A stretch of DNA of 64,000 nucleotides, taken from positions 124,001 through 188,000 of the forward strand of contig JACKDN010000013.1 in assembly GCA_020633465.1 (NCBI GenBank). The letters are read 5' to 3'. The notes beneath the pieces are model-generated. The model ran no database searches. It was given only the letters and a program-made list of their open reading frames with translations, and was not told where the DNA came from. This document shows positions 1 to 8,297 of the stretch, piece after piece. A program made the position numbers and the translations under genes. This stretch comes from Myxococcales bacterium (GTDB taxonomy: Bacteria; Myxococcota_A; Bradymonadia; UBA7976; UBA1532). Position 1 is the stretch's first letter, and each line of letters starts with the position of its first letter.

Positions 1-70
1 TTGTAAGGTGCGCTTGTCGAAATGTAAAGGTGGGGCGTCACCGTGGGCGGCCACGCCGATGTCCCGACGC

Positions 71-973
71 TCAGCGGGTGAAGCGGGCCTCGGCGGCGTG
101 CCGGTCGGTGGCGGCCAGCCGCGCGGGCGTCATGCCGGGCAGGGCGGCGGCGCGGGCGCGCTCGGTGGGCAGGTCGACGGCCGACAGCAGCGTGTTGTCG
201 GTGCAGAGGGCCACGCGCACGCCCAGGTCGAGCCAGCGGGGCAGGGGGTGCGCGTCCGCGCGGGCGATGACGCCCGTGTGCAGGTTCGAGGTCGGGCAGG
301 CCTCGATCGTGACGCCGCGGCGCAGCACCAGGTCGAGCACGGCGGGATCGTCCAACAGCGAGGTGCCGTGCCCGATGCGTTGGGCGTGCAGCGCCTCGAC
401 CGCGACGCGGATCTCGGCGGGCGGCCGCCCCTCGCCCGCGTGCACCGTGCGCCCGAGGCCTCGGTCGCGCGCCCGGGTGAAGGCGGGCGCGTAGTCCTCG
501 AGCGACCAGGACTGCGTGGGCGTCGGCCCGCCCGCCAGGTCGAGGCCCACCACCCCCGGGCGGGGCGTGGCCACCTCGACCAGCCGCTCGAGCAGCGCGG
601 GGGGCTCGCCGTACAGGCCGCACAGGATCAGGCTCGCGCGCCCATCGACGCCTTCGAGGGCGGCGTCGACGATCGCCTCGATCTTCGCGCCGCGGTGCAG
701 CTGCGGCGCGAAGCGAATCTCGAGGTGTTGGACGCCCTCGGCCGCGGCGTCGACGCACATCTCGTCGGCCACCCGCCGGACGGCCGCCGGCGTCTGCAGC
801 GTCGCCAGCGTGATCTCGAAGCAGGCCAGGGCGGCCTCGAGGCCCATGCCGGCGCGGAAGCCGAGGTCGTCGGGCACGGCGACGCCGGCCGCGCGCCCCA
901 GGTCGTCGAGCGTCGCGCGGCGCAGCGAGCCGTCGAGGTGGCGGTGCAGCTCGGTCAGTCGGGGACGGTGCAT
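71..973 (-). CDS. add: Adenosine deaminase family protein
   Basis: A 300-residue cytoplasmic zinc hydrolase of the adenosine deaminase fold, expected to deaminate adenosine or a related purine nucleoside. The metal and catalytic signatures appear in family order: LHRHLDGS near residues 9-16, HAGEG near 178, RIGHG near 200, EACPTSN near 223 and a C-terminal CTDN near 256. The last motif reads TDN where enterobacterial and human enzymes have TDD, a variant I recall from other bacterial members, so activity is not excluded. The length is slightly short for Add (about 330). It is transcribed away from the sensor kinase at 1236, with a 262-base divergent gap between them. The exact substrate (adenosine, or aminodeoxyfutalosine in menaquinone synthesis) cannot be told from sequence, so the symbol is tentative. 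Confidence 0.85.
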   Translation of the reverse strand: MHRPRLTELHRHLDGSLRRATLDDLGRAAGVAVPDDLGFRAGMGLEAALACFEITLATLQTPAAVRRVADEMCVDAAAEGVQHLEIRFAPQLHRGAKIEAIVDAALEGVDGRASLILCGLYGEPPALLERLVEVATPRPGVVGLDLAGGPTPTQSWSLEDYAPAFTRARDRGLGRTVHAGEGRPPAEIRVAVEALHAQRIGHGTSLLDDPAVLDLVLRRGVTIEACPTSNLHTGVIARADAHPLPRWLDLGVRVALCTDNTLLSAVDLPTERARAAALPGMTPARLAATDRHAAEARFTR

Positions 974-1235
974 GCGGTGTCATACCGCACCGCCGGGCGC
1001 GTCGCGAGGCCCGCGGCCGGCGGTTTCCGGGTCGGAACGGTCCGGGGGCCGAGCGTCACTCGGGCGGCGCGACCGGGGCGTCCGACGGGTCGCCGCGCGC
1101 CGCCCGCGGCGTGGGCGGGGCGAGGCGACGGGGGCGTCGAGCGGCGCCCGGCGAGCGCCCGCGGCGCGAGGCACGCTTGTTGCCGGGCCGAGACGCCGGC
1201 GGACGCGCCGCGCGTCCGCCGGGAGGAGGCCGGCG

Positions 1236-3008
1236 GTGCAGCAACCCGCCCTCCGGGACGGCGCACGCGCGGGCCCCGGCCTGTACGGTCGGGCCGTCGT
1301 CTTCGTGTTGCTCGGCACGGGGGCGCTCTCGGGGGCCGTCCTGATGCTGGCCGGGCGCCTGGTCGAGGACGCCACCGAGACGCTGTTGGACGAGCGCATC
1401 CGTCTCGCGCGGACGGCCGGCGCCTTCGTCGAGGCCCGCCTGCGGCAGGAGCTGGACGGCCTCGGGGCGTCGCCGGAACCAGGCGGCGCCGACGAGGCGC
1501 GGGCCCGCGTCTTCGACCGCGTGTTCGTCGTGGACGGGCAGGGGCGACCGATCGAGGGGCCGCCGCCGAGCCTCGCGGTGGACGTCCCGCGCCTGGTCGG
1601 CCGCGCGGCGCTGGCCCACGACGTGGTGCTGGCGCCGACGCCCGACGGCGTCGAGCCCGCGGCGTTGGTGTTGGCGGCGCCGCTGCCCGGCGCCGGTCCG
1701 GGCGGCGCGCGCTACGCGGTGGCCACGCTCGACCGCGCGGCCTCGACGCTGCTGGTGCCCGCCGCGGGCCCGGCGGGGGGCATCGCGCTGGGGCTGGTCG
1801 ACGGGCGCGGCCGCATGCTCACGACGACGCGGGCGTCGCTGGCGCGCGGCTTCCAGGATCACCGCGCGGTGCTCGCGGGGGCCCTCGCCGAGGGCCGCGA
1901 GTTCCGCGGCCGCTGCCATCGCTGCCACACGGACGAGGCGGGCACGCACCGCGACGCGGCGCTCGAGGAGATCCTCGCCTTCGCCCCCCTGCCCACGCTG
2001 CCCCTGGGCCTGGCCGTCTTCGAGCCGCGGGCCACGGCCATCGCGCCCGTCGATGGCTGGCGGCGCCGGCTGTGGCAGCTGGCCGGGGCGCTGGGGGTGC
2101 TCTTCGTGGGCTTCACGCTCTTGGCCGTGCGCAGCGTGGTGCGTCCGGTGCGCGCGCTGACCGAAGCCGTCCGGCGGCACGAGTCGGGCCGCGCGGCGCT
2201 GGCCGCGCGGCGCTTCGGGGACGACGAGGTGGGCGAGCTGGCCCGGGCGCTGGAGCGTTGGCGCGGCCGCATGGAGCAATCGCTGGTGGAGGCCGAGCGT
2301 CACCGCGCCGCCCTCGCGGTCGAGGCGGCGCAGCGGGCGGCGCAGCGTCAGCACTTGCACGCCGTGCTGCGCGCGCAGGAGGCCGAGCGGCGGCGGGTCG
2401 CGCGCGAGCTGCACGACACGGTGGCCCAGGATCTGGCCGCGCTGCGGCTGGAGATCGAGCGGATGGCCGGCAACGGCGCGTGCGACGCGACGCGGCTGGC
2501 CCGCCTGGAGGCCAGCGCGAAGGACATGCTCGAGACGGTGCGCCGCATCCTGCTCGATCTTCGCCCGACGGTGCTCGAGAGCCTCGGCTTCGTGCCCGCG
2601 CTGCAGTGGCTGGTCGAGGGGGTGGGCGCCCGCGAGGGGATCGTGGCGCGGCTGATCCTCGACGTCGAGCCCGCGTCGCTGGCGCTGCCCGACGAGATCG
2701 CGACGGGGCTGTTTCGGGTGGCGCAGGAGGCGCTGAAGAACGCCGTGCGCCACGGCCGGGCCGAGCACGTCTTCGTGACGCTGGGCGGTGACGAGGCCGA
2801 GGTGACGCTCGAGGTCGAGGACGACGGGCGCGGGTTCGACCCCGAGGCCGTGGGGCCCGAGCCCTCGGGGCGGGGCTTCGGGTTGATGGGCATGCGCGAG
2901 CGGGCGCGGCTGCTGGCCGGGGCGGCGCGCGTCACCTCGGCGCCGGGGGAAGGCACGTTGGTGTCGGTCCGCGTGCCGCGGGGCGGGGCAGACAGGGAGG
3001 CGATCTGA
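1236..3008 (+). CDS. Membrane sensor histidine kinase with periplasmic heme-c motif
   Basis: A NarX/DegS-class sensor kinase of 590 residues. The GTG at 1236 is chosen because GGGAGGAGG lies just upstream (1221-1229) and the first membrane helix (about residues 19-41) follows at once. A large extracytoplasmic region runs to the second helix (about 280-300), followed by a HAMP-like linker, a HisKA_3 dimerisation helix with RELHDT (His393) and a HATPase_c domain with N-box QEALKNAVRH and a GFGLMGM glycine box. The extracytoplasmic region contains CHRCH (residues 227-231, bases 1914-1928), a textbook CXXCH attachment site for c-type heme, so the input signal may be redox state or a gas ligand. 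The TGA overlaps the ATG of the response regulator by one base, indicating coupled translation. The heme role is inferred from the motif alone. Confidence 0.88.
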   Translation: MQQPALRDGARAGPGLYGRAVVFVLLGTGALSGAVLMLAGRLVEDATETLLDERIRLARTAGAFVEARLRQELDGLGASPEPGGADEARARVFDRVFVVDGQGRPIEGPPPSLAVDVPRLVGRAALAHDVVLAPTPDGVEPAALVLAAPLPGAGPGGARYAVATLDRAASTLLVPAAGPAGGIALGLVDGRGRMLTTTRASLARGFQDHRAVLAGALAEGREFRGRCHRCHTDEAGTHRDAALEEILAFAPLPTLPLGLAVFEPRATAIAPVDGWRRRLWQLAGALGVLFVGFTLLAVRSVVRPVRALTEAVRRHESGRAALAARRFGDDEVGELARALERWRGRMEQSLVEAERHRAALAVEAAQRAAQRQHLHAVLRAQEAERRRVARELHDTVAQDLAALRLEIERMAGNGACDATRLARLEASAKDMLETVRRILLDLRPTVLESLGFVPALQWLVEGVGAREGIVARLILDVEPASLALPDEIATGLFRVAQEALKNAVRHGRAEHVFVTLGGDEAEVTLEVEDDGRGFDPEAVGPEPSGRGFGLMGMRERARLLAGAARVTSAPGEGTLVSVRVPRGGADREAI

Positions 3009-3691
3009 TGGAGCGTTCGGGACCGGTGCGGATGGTGCTCGTCGACGATCACGCGGTGTTGCGGGCGGGGCTGCGCGCGTTCTTCGAAGAACAGACCCGG
3101 CCGGCGCTGCAGGTGGTGGCCGAGGCGTCGACGGCGGAGGAGGCGCTCGAGGTGGTGGCGCGGGTGATGCCTCAGCTGCTGGTGATGGATCTGTCCATGC
3201 CGGGGCTCGGGGGCATCGGCGGCCTGCTCGAGCTGCGCCGGCGAGGCCTGCCGGTGCCGGTGCTGGTGCTGTCGCAGCACGCCGAGCCGGTGATGGTGCG
3301 CCGGGCGCTCGAGGCCGGCGCCAACGGGTACGTCCTGAAGACCGCGCGCGGTGAGGAGCTGTTGGCGGCGGTGCGGGCGGTGCTCGACGGCGGCACCTAC
3401 GTCGATCCGAGCGTCGCGGGCGCGCTGCTGAGCGGCCACGATCTGTTCGGGCGGGGCGCGGGGGCGCCGGCCAGCGACGAGGAGGCCCTGCAGCGCCTCT
3501 CACCGCGCGAGCGTCAGGTGCTGACGCTCATCGCCGAGGGCTACAGCAACAAGGAGGTGGCGCAGGCCCTCGACGTCGCGGTCAAGACGGCGATGGCGCA
3601 CCGCGCCAACCTGATGGACAAGCTCGCCATCCACAACCACAGCAAGCTGGTGCACTTCGCGCTGCGCGTCGGGCTGGTGCGGCTCACTTGA
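3008..3691 (+). CDS. NarL/FixJ-type response regulator
   Basis: Cytoplasmic DNA-binding regulator of 227 residues and cognate partner of the kinase directly upstream. The N-terminal receiver domain has the acidic pair in LVDDH, the phospho-acceptor Asp61 in VMDLSMPG, a switch Ser in VLSQH and the conserved Lys in GYVLKT. The C-terminal LuxR-type helix-turn-helix begins at LSPRERQVLTLIAEGYSNKEVA. It overlaps the kinase stop by one base, so the two form a two-component operon. Plausible targets are the cytochrome operon starting at 5330, but no operator could be recognised. Its 3' end overlaps the convergent gene at 3684 by 8 bases. Confidence 0.93.
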   Translation: MERSGPVRMVLVDDHAVLRAGLRAFFEEQTRPALQVVAEASTAEEALEVVARVMPQLLVMDLSMPGLGGIGGLLELRRRGLPVPVLVLSQHAEPVMVRRALEAGANGYVLKTARGEELLAAVRAVLDGGTYVDPSVAGALLSGHDLFGRGAGAPASDEEALQRLSPRERQVLTLIAEGYSNKEVAQALDVAVKTAMAHRANLMDKLAIHNHSKLVHFALRVGLVRLT

Positions 3692-4154
3692 TCGGCGAGG
3701 CGGCGCGCAGGCCGCGGAACAGCCGGTCGGCGGCCGCGGCGTCGCCCTGCAGCAGCGCCGCGCGGCGCCAGCCGTCGGGCTCGGCGGCGGCGCGCGCCTG
3801 CCAGCCGTCCGGGCAGCCCGGCGCGTCGTCGAGGCAGGCCGCCCACGGCCCCAGGGCGGCGGGGACGTCGCCGGTCCACGTGCCGAGCCAGGCGCGGGGC
3901 GGCGCGCCGAGGGCCAGCCAGGTGCCGGCGCCGGGGCGATGCCAGATCTGCGCGGGGGGCCAGCCGAGCGAGGGCGACAGCAGGGTCGGATCGGGCACCC
4001 GCGCGTCCGGGGGCAGCGCGTCGAGGGTGGCGAACGCTCGCCACGCGTTCGGCGGCGGCTCGTCCACCACCCGCTGATCCACCCACCACAGCGCCCCGGC
4101 GAGGGCGACGGTCAGCGCGATCAGCGCCAGCCAGCGGGGGGCGCCCGGGATCAT
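3684..4154 (-). CDS. Small membrane-anchored protein of unknown function
   Basis: A 156-residue protein starting MIPGAPRW, with one N-terminal membrane helix (about residues 7-25) and a Trp/Pro/Ala-rich extracytoplasmic domain of about 125 residues. I recognise no family. The ATG overlaps the stop of the M56-like peptidase gene in an ATGA arrangement (4151-4154), so the two are translationally coupled and the protein may be a partner or substrate of that peptidase. Two cysteines around residue 110 could form a disulfide. Its end runs 8 bases into the convergent response regulator gene, so no terminator separates them. Confidence 0.7.
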   Translation of the reverse strand: MIPGAPRWLALIALTVALAGALWWVDQRVVDEPPPNAWRAFATLDALPPDARVPDPTLLSPSLGWPPAQIWHRPGAGTWLALGAPPRAWLGTWTGDVPAALGPWAACLDDAPGCPDGWQARAAAEPDGWRRAALLQGDAAAADRLFRGLRAASPIK

Positions 4155-5062
4155 CCGACGCCCCACAGCAGGGCGCCCAGCAGCGCCGCGGCCGCCAGGC
4201 CGACGGGGCCGCGCGGCCCCTGCTCGGCGACGCCGTCGAGCAGGCGGCGCACCCGGCGCTGCAGCAGCGCGAGGTGGGCGCCCGGTTCGCCCGGGGCGTC
4301 TTCGGCGGCGCGCGTCGCGCCGCGCAGCCGCTCGACCTCGATCAGGACGCTGGCGAGATCGGCGGGGCGCTTCGTGGCGCGGGCGGCCAACGCGTCGCAG
4401 GCGGCCTCTTCGGTCTCGACCAGCTGGCGGAAGGCGATCAGCGCCGCGGGGTTGAGCGCCTGCGCCGCCCGCAGCAGCCAGAGCAGCGTCAGGCGCCGGT
4501 TGCCGCCGCGCGCGGCGTGGGCCAGCTCGTGAGCCAGCAGGGCCTCGAGCTGGCGGTCGTCCAGCGCGTCGATCAACACCCGCGACACGACGACCTCGGG
4601 CGCGCGCAGGCCCACCAGCGCGGCCATCGGCGTGCCGCTGTCGACGCAGCGCACCGGCGGCGCGTCGAGGCCCAGCGCGCGGAAGCCGGGCAGCACCGCG
4701 GCGCGCGCCGCGTCCAGGCGGGGGTGCGGGCCGCGCGGCGCGCGCCGCCAGGCCCGCCTGCGCGTCAACAGCGGCAGCAGCTCCTGCGCCACGAACAGCA
4801 GGCCGGTGCCCCCGGCCAGCACCGCCGGCGCCCAGCCCGCGAGGCCGACGGTCGCGAGGGCCGCGTGCCACCCGGGCACGCGCAGCAGCGTCCAGGGCGC
4901 GGGCGACACCGCCTGCACCACCGCCACGGCCGGCGGCACCGCCAGCACCAGCGTCGACAGCGTCACCGCCAGCTCCGGGCAGCGCGGCCGCAGCACCCGC
5001 CGCGCCGCCTGCGCCCAGAAGAACGCCAGCAGGCCGTGCGCGATGTTGGTCCAGACCAGCAC
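4151..5062 (-). CDS. M56/BlaR1-like membrane zinc metallopeptidase
   Basis: Integral membrane peptidase of about 303 residues. Several hydrophobic helices precede a cytoplasmic catalytic stretch with the zinc-binding HELAH motif, a downstream ETEEAACDALAAR helix supplying the third ligand, and a final C-terminal helix. This layout matches the M56 (BlaR1/MecR1) and M48 families. There is no penicillin-binding sensor domain and no BlaI/MecI repressor nearby; the only coupled gene is the small membrane protein at 3684-4154. The GTG at 5062 is proposed because the first membrane helix starts immediately after it. An ATG at 5239 would add 59 residues unlike a membrane leader, so the start is uncertain. 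Confidence 0.8.
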   Translation of the reverse strand: MLVWTNIAHGLLAFFWAQAARRVLRPRCPELAVTLSTLVLAVPPAVAVVQAVSPAPWTLLRVPGWHAALATVGLAGWAPAVLAGGTGLLFVAQELLPLLTRRRAWRRAPRGPHPRLDAARAAVLPGFRALGLDAPPVRCVDSGTPMAALVGLRAPEVVVSRVLIDALDDRQLEALLAHELAHAARGGNRRLTLLWLLRAAQALNPAALIAFRQLVETEEAACDALAARATKRPADLASVLIEVERLRGATRAAEDAPGEPGAHLALLQRRVRRLLDGVAEQGPRGPVGLAAAALLGALLWGVG

Positions 5063-5114
5063 GTGGCGATGATACCCGGGCCGCGCCCCGAGGGTCTGCC
5101 GGACGATCTTCGAA

Positions 5115-5329
5115 CGCTCTTTGCTTACGCCGTTGACGGGTCGAAGGTGTTCAAGTGTTCTGATTCGAAGCGTTTTTTGTTCATCTAGGCAGAAGTCCCG
5201 AGGCCCGCTTGGGCAACAGGACCGACCGGCGCTGGGCACTCGTCCTCACGGATCGCCGGGTGCGAATCCCCGATACTGCAGTCAGCCGCCGAGGACAGAG
5301 GAACCCCGGGGCGGGCCAAGGAGGCAGTC
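5115..5329 (+). promoter_or_regulatory. Low-GC promoter patch and possible structured leader
   Basis: The divergent gap before the cytochrome operon holds an unusually AT-rich patch (about 5115-5190), the likely promoter area for both directions. The following 140 bases can fold: GTCCTC (5242-5247) pairs with GAGGAC (5291-5296), enclosing a hairpin in which ATCG and GGG (5252-5260) pair with CCC and CGAT (5268-5274) around the 7-base loop TGCGAAT. A strong AAGGAGG Shine-Dalgarno at 5319-5325 precedes the ATG. A cis-acting RNA is possible, but no known riboswitch class fits. Confidence 0.25.
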
Positions 5330-6070
5330 ATGAAGCGCCCGATGATGACGTGGTATCGCGAGGGTGACATCGTCCCGACCGGTTTCTACATCGCGCCCCG
5401 CAAGCTGGACGTGCGCGCCGTGGTGCGCGGCCAGGATGGACCGCACGCGCCGGACGGCGCGCGCCTGCGCGGCGTCGAGGGCGCGCGCTACCTGCGCCTG
5501 CCCCTGTTCGTCGGCGTGCTGCTGACCCCGGTGATCGGCGGCGCCTTCGCGCTGTCGATGCCGGCGGTGGTGCTGTTCGCGCTCGGCCGCGAGATCGTGC
5601 GCCGCGCCCGCCAGAAGCGGGTGGTCGCGGGGCAGGAGCCGGCGCCGGCCGGCGTGTACCTGGGCCTCGATCGGCTGGCCGTGCGCCACGTGGGCGCCGC
5701 CGGTGAGGCGATCGACGCGCCGGCCGACACCCGCTACTGGCGCGTGCCGACGCTGCTGCTGGTGCTGCTGAGCCCGCTGGCCGGCGGCCTGTTCGTGGTG
5801 GCCTTCCCGGTGTTCCTGGTGGTGGCGCTGGTGGGCGGCCTGGCCCGCGCGCTCACCCGGCCGGTGGTCGCCCTGTGGCGCGAGCACGTCTACCTGCTCG
5901 AGGCCCGCTGGGAGCCTTCGGCGGCCTACCTGGCGCACGCTCGCGAGCGCGCCGCCCGCGGTGAGGAGCCCTCGGTGCTCGACGACGAGGCCCTGGACGC
6001 CGCCGCGCTGGACCCGAACCTGCGCCGCCTGGCCGACGAGGTCGAGGCGCGCCGCCGCGAGGAGGGCTGA
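5330..6070 (+). CDS. Internally duplicated membrane protein of the cytochrome operon
   Basis: A 246-residue protein of unknown function, first gene of the operon that continues with the nine-heme cytochrome three bases downstream. It contains two copies of a module. Copy one has PTGFYIAPRKLDVR (about residues 16-29) followed by a hydrophobic block after RYLRLPLF; copy two has PAGVYLGLDRLAVR (about 105-118) followed by a similar block after RYWRVPTL. Each copy is a soluble segment plus a long hydrophobic hairpin, and the tail is charged and probably cytoplasmic. I know no named family. Context suggests assembly or anchoring of the membrane cytochrome complex. Confidence 0.75.
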   Translation: MKRPMMTWYREGDIVPTGFYIAPRKLDVRAVVRGQDGPHAPDGARLRGVEGARYLRLPLFVGVLLTPVIGGAFALSMPAVVLFALGREIVRRARQKRVVAGQEPAPAGVYLGLDRLAVRHVGAAGEAIDAPADTRYWRVPTLLLVLLSPLAGGLFVVAFPVFLVVALVGGLARALTRPVVALWREHVYLLEARWEPSAAYLAHARERAARGEEPSVLDDEALDAAALDPNLRRLADEVEARRREEG

Positions 6071-6073
6071 GTC

Positions 6074-7138
6074 ATGAGCGGGCGAGTCTTCGCGCTCGCG
6101 CTGCTGGCGGGCCTTTGGGCCGCGCCGGCCGGCGCTCGAGCCCCCGACGACGACGCGGCCTGTCGGCGCTGCCACGCCGGCCTCGAGGGGGAGTTCTTCA
6201 CCCTGGCCAACGGCGACACGCTGCCCGCGTGGGTGACGCCGGAGGAACACTTCGGCTCGGTGCACGGCGACGACATCGGCTGCCGCGACTGCCACCCGAC
6301 GGTGGGTGATCACCCGCACGCGCCGCCCGCGGCGGCCGACGCGCGCACCTATCGCATCCAGGCGTCGGCCGGGTGCACGGACTGTCACTTCAAGCACGCG
6401 ACCGCGCTGCGCGACAGCATGCACTACGAGCGCCTGATGAACGGCGACGACGCGGCCCCCACCTGCGTGGACTGCCACGGCGCGCACGGCGTGCAGCCCG
6501 CGGCCGTGCCGCGTCAGGCGGTGTCCGATCGCTGCGGCGCGTGCCACGAAGAGCAGGTGCGCGACTGGCGCGCGTCGGCCCACGGGCAGGCGGTGCTGGC
6601 GGGCAACGAGGACGCGCCGGTGTGCGCGGACTGCCACGGCGCGCACGCGATCACCGATCCGCGGGCGCCCGCGGCCCACGCGGCCTCGTTCACGGTGTGC
6701 GCGCGCTGCCACGGTGACGCCCGCATGATGACGCGGCACGGGCTGGATCCGGGGGTCGTCGACAGCTACCTGAGCGACTTCCACGGCGCCAGCAACCGCA
6801 TCTACGAGGCGCTCGGCGACGCCCCGAAGGCGCCGGTCGCCAGCTGCGGTGACTGCCACGGCGTCCACACGGTGCAGAGCTTCGCCGGGCTGAGCGACGA
6901 CGAGCGCGCCGCGCGCGCGGCGGCGATGTGCCAGGACTGCCACCGCGAGGCCAACGACGACTTCGCGACCGCGTGGGGCTCGCACACGCCGCCCTCGCAG
7001 CAGCACCGGCCCATCGTGTGGATCGTCGGGCTGGTCTACAAGCTGATGATCCCGCTGATGATCGTCGGCCTCATCGCCCACATCCTGATGGATCTGTGGC
7101 GCACGCCCGGTCGCGACCGGGAGGAGGGACTCTCATGA
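6074..7138 (+). CDS. Nine-heme c-type cytochrome with C-terminal membrane anchor
   Basis: Exported 354-residue cytochrome. A signal peptide (about residues 1-23) is followed by nine CXXCH sites: CRRCH at 30-34, CRDCH, CTDCH, CVDCH, CGACH, CADCH, CARCH, CGDCH and CQDCH. The C-terminus is a hydrophobic helix followed by a positively charged tail, so the heme domain sits in the periplasm and is anchored in the inner membrane. Many extra His residues could act as distal ligands. It is flanked by the duplicated membrane protein upstream and overlaps the cytochrome b gene by 4 bases (ATGA at 7135-7138). The natural reading is a quinol-oxidising or quinone-reducing module in which electrons move between cytochrome b and the multiheme chain. 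No catalytic signature such as a CXXCK heme was seen, so it is probably an electron carrier. Confidence 0.92.
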   Translation: MSGRVFALALLAGLWAAPAGARAPDDDAACRRCHAGLEGEFFTLANGDTLPAWVTPEEHFGSVHGDDIGCRDCHPTVGDHPHAPPAAADARTYRIQASAGCTDCHFKHATALRDSMHYERLMNGDDAAPTCVDCHGAHGVQPAAVPRQAVSDRCGACHEEQVRDWRASAHGQAVLAGNEDAPVCADCHGAHAITDPRAPAAHAASFTVCARCHGDARMMTRHGLDPGVVDSYLSDFHGASNRIYEALGDAPKAPVASCGDCHGVHTVQSFAGLSDDERAARAAAMCQDCHREANDDFATAWGSHTPPSQQHRPIVWIVGLVYKLMIPLMIVGLIAHILMDLWRTPGRDREEGLS

Positions 7139-7941
7139 GCCGCCCACGCATCGTGCGCACCCGGGACGGTCACGTCGCCGTGGAGCGCTTCCGCCTCGGC
7201 CGGCGCCTCGAGCACCTGCTGATGATCGCGTCCTTCACGACGCTGCTGCTGACCGGCTTCCCGCAGAAGTTCGCCGACGGGTCGATCAGCCACTGGATCG
7301 TGAGCCTGTTCGGCGGGCTCGAGAACATGCGGCTGGTGCACCGCGTGGCCGGCGTCGTCTTCGCGCTGCACGCGGTCGTGCACCTGGCGATCATCGCCCT
7401 CGGCGGCCTCACCGGGCGCATGCGGATGACGATGATGCCCACCATCCAGGACGCGCGGGATCTGTGGCAGAACCTGCGCTTCTACCTGGGCCGGCGGGCC
7501 AAGCCGCCCAAGCTGCCGGTGTTCGACTATCGCCAGAAGTTCGAGTACCTCGGCATGGTGCTGGGCGGGCTTCTGATGATCGCCTCGGGCCTGGTGCTGA
7601 TGTTCCCGGTGCAGGTGGGGCAGTTCGTGTCGGGCGAGGTGGTGCTGGCGCTGCGCGCCGCGCACTCGTTCGAGGCCGTGCTCGCCTTCGTCGTGCTGCT
7701 CATCTGGCACGTCTACGGGGCGGTGCTGTCGCCGGACGTGTTCCCGCTGGACAAGTCGATGTTCACCGGCTTCATGTCGGCGCATCACCTGCGCGCGCAT
7801 CACCGCCTGGAGTACGAGCGCCTGTTCGGCGACGCGCCCCTCGAGGTGGTCGAGGCGCCGCCGAGCCCGGCCCAGCTGACGCCGCCCGGAGGCGCCGCCG
7901 GCGAGGGCGACCGTGGCCTTGACCGGACGCCGGGCGCGTGA
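7135..7941 (+). CDS. Cytochrome b membrane subunit (FdnI/PhsC-like)
   Basis: A 268-residue integral membrane protein of the di-heme cytochrome b family found in formate dehydrogenase, thiosulfate reductase and hydrogenase complexes. Four hydrophobic helices carry conserved His residues suited to heme b ligation: RLEHLLM in helix 1, HRVAGVVFALHAVVH in helix 2, AAHSFEA before helix 4 and IWHVYGA in helix 4. Its likely role is quinone exchange with the preceding nine-heme cytochrome, to which it is translationally coupled; GAGGAGGG at 7121-7128 supports the start at 7135. The C-terminal 40 residues are a Pro-rich soluble tail. No molybdoenzyme or hydrogenase large subunit lies in the window, so the complex partner is the multiheme protein or something encoded elsewhere. 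Confidence 0.9.
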   Translation: MSRPRIVRTRDGHVAVERFRLGRRLEHLLMIASFTTLLLTGFPQKFADGSISHWIVSLFGGLENMRLVHRVAGVVFALHAVVHLAIIALGGLTGRMRMTMMPTIQDARDLWQNLRFYLGRRAKPPKLPVFDYRQKFEYLGMVLGGLLMIASGLVLMFPVQVGQFVSGEVVLALRAAHSFEAVLAFVVLLIWHVYGAVLSPDVFPLDKSMFTGFMSAHHLRAHHRLEYERLFGDAPLEVVEAPPSPAQLTPPGGAAGEGDRGLDRTPGA

Positions 7942-7979
7942 CAGCCTGCCGGCAGGCATCAACGCACGGAGATCCTGCC

Positions 7980-8165
7980 ATGGGAAGCCTGTCGGCCTGC
8001 CCGCGCTGTGGGCGCAAGGCGCAGAAGTCCATCTCGTCGAACTGGTTCCCGGTGTACATGTGCCACGACTGCAAGACGAAGTCGTGCAACGACTGCGGGG
8101 GCACGCGCTGCCCGAAGTGCGGATCGTCGAAGCACATGACGTCGGACAAGGTCTACGCGCGGTAA
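7980..8165 (+). CDS. Small zinc-ribbon protein
   Basis: A 61-residue protein with four CXXC pairs (CPRC, CHDC, CNDC, CPKC), enough to bind two zinc ions or an iron centre in rubredoxin-like knuckles. Start choice: the ATG at 7980 has ACGGAG upstream. A GTG at 7938 overlapping the cytochrome b stop (GTGA) would add 14 residues and imply translational coupling, so either may be used. It is the last gene of the cytochrome operon. The function is unknown: a metal-binding adaptor or small redox protein is plausible, but nothing beyond the cysteines supports it. Confidence 0.75.
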   Translation: MGSLSACPRCGRKAQKSISSNWFPVYMCHDCKTKSCNDCGGTRCPKCGSSKHMTSDKVYAR

Positions 8166-8297
8166 CCGCTGTTCGCTCGACGGTCGCCGGTCGCGCTGCC
8201 CGCGTCGGCTCGCGGCCGCGGCGATCGGTGGGTCTGCTCGCCTGATCCGACCTCTGTTCGCTACAGTCCCGACACCCGAAGGTCACGGAGGGGCGAG

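Noticed and set aside
3684..5062. BlaR1/MecR1 beta-lactam response system
   Set aside because: There is no penicillin-binding sensor domain, no BlaI-type repressor and no beta-lactamase.
5249..5296. Cobalamin riboswitch or tRNA-like T-arm (GGTGCGAATCCC)
   Set aside because: The B12-box continuation (CCCGC...ACTGT) and the upstream helices are missing, and no acceptor stem or anticodon arm can be built.
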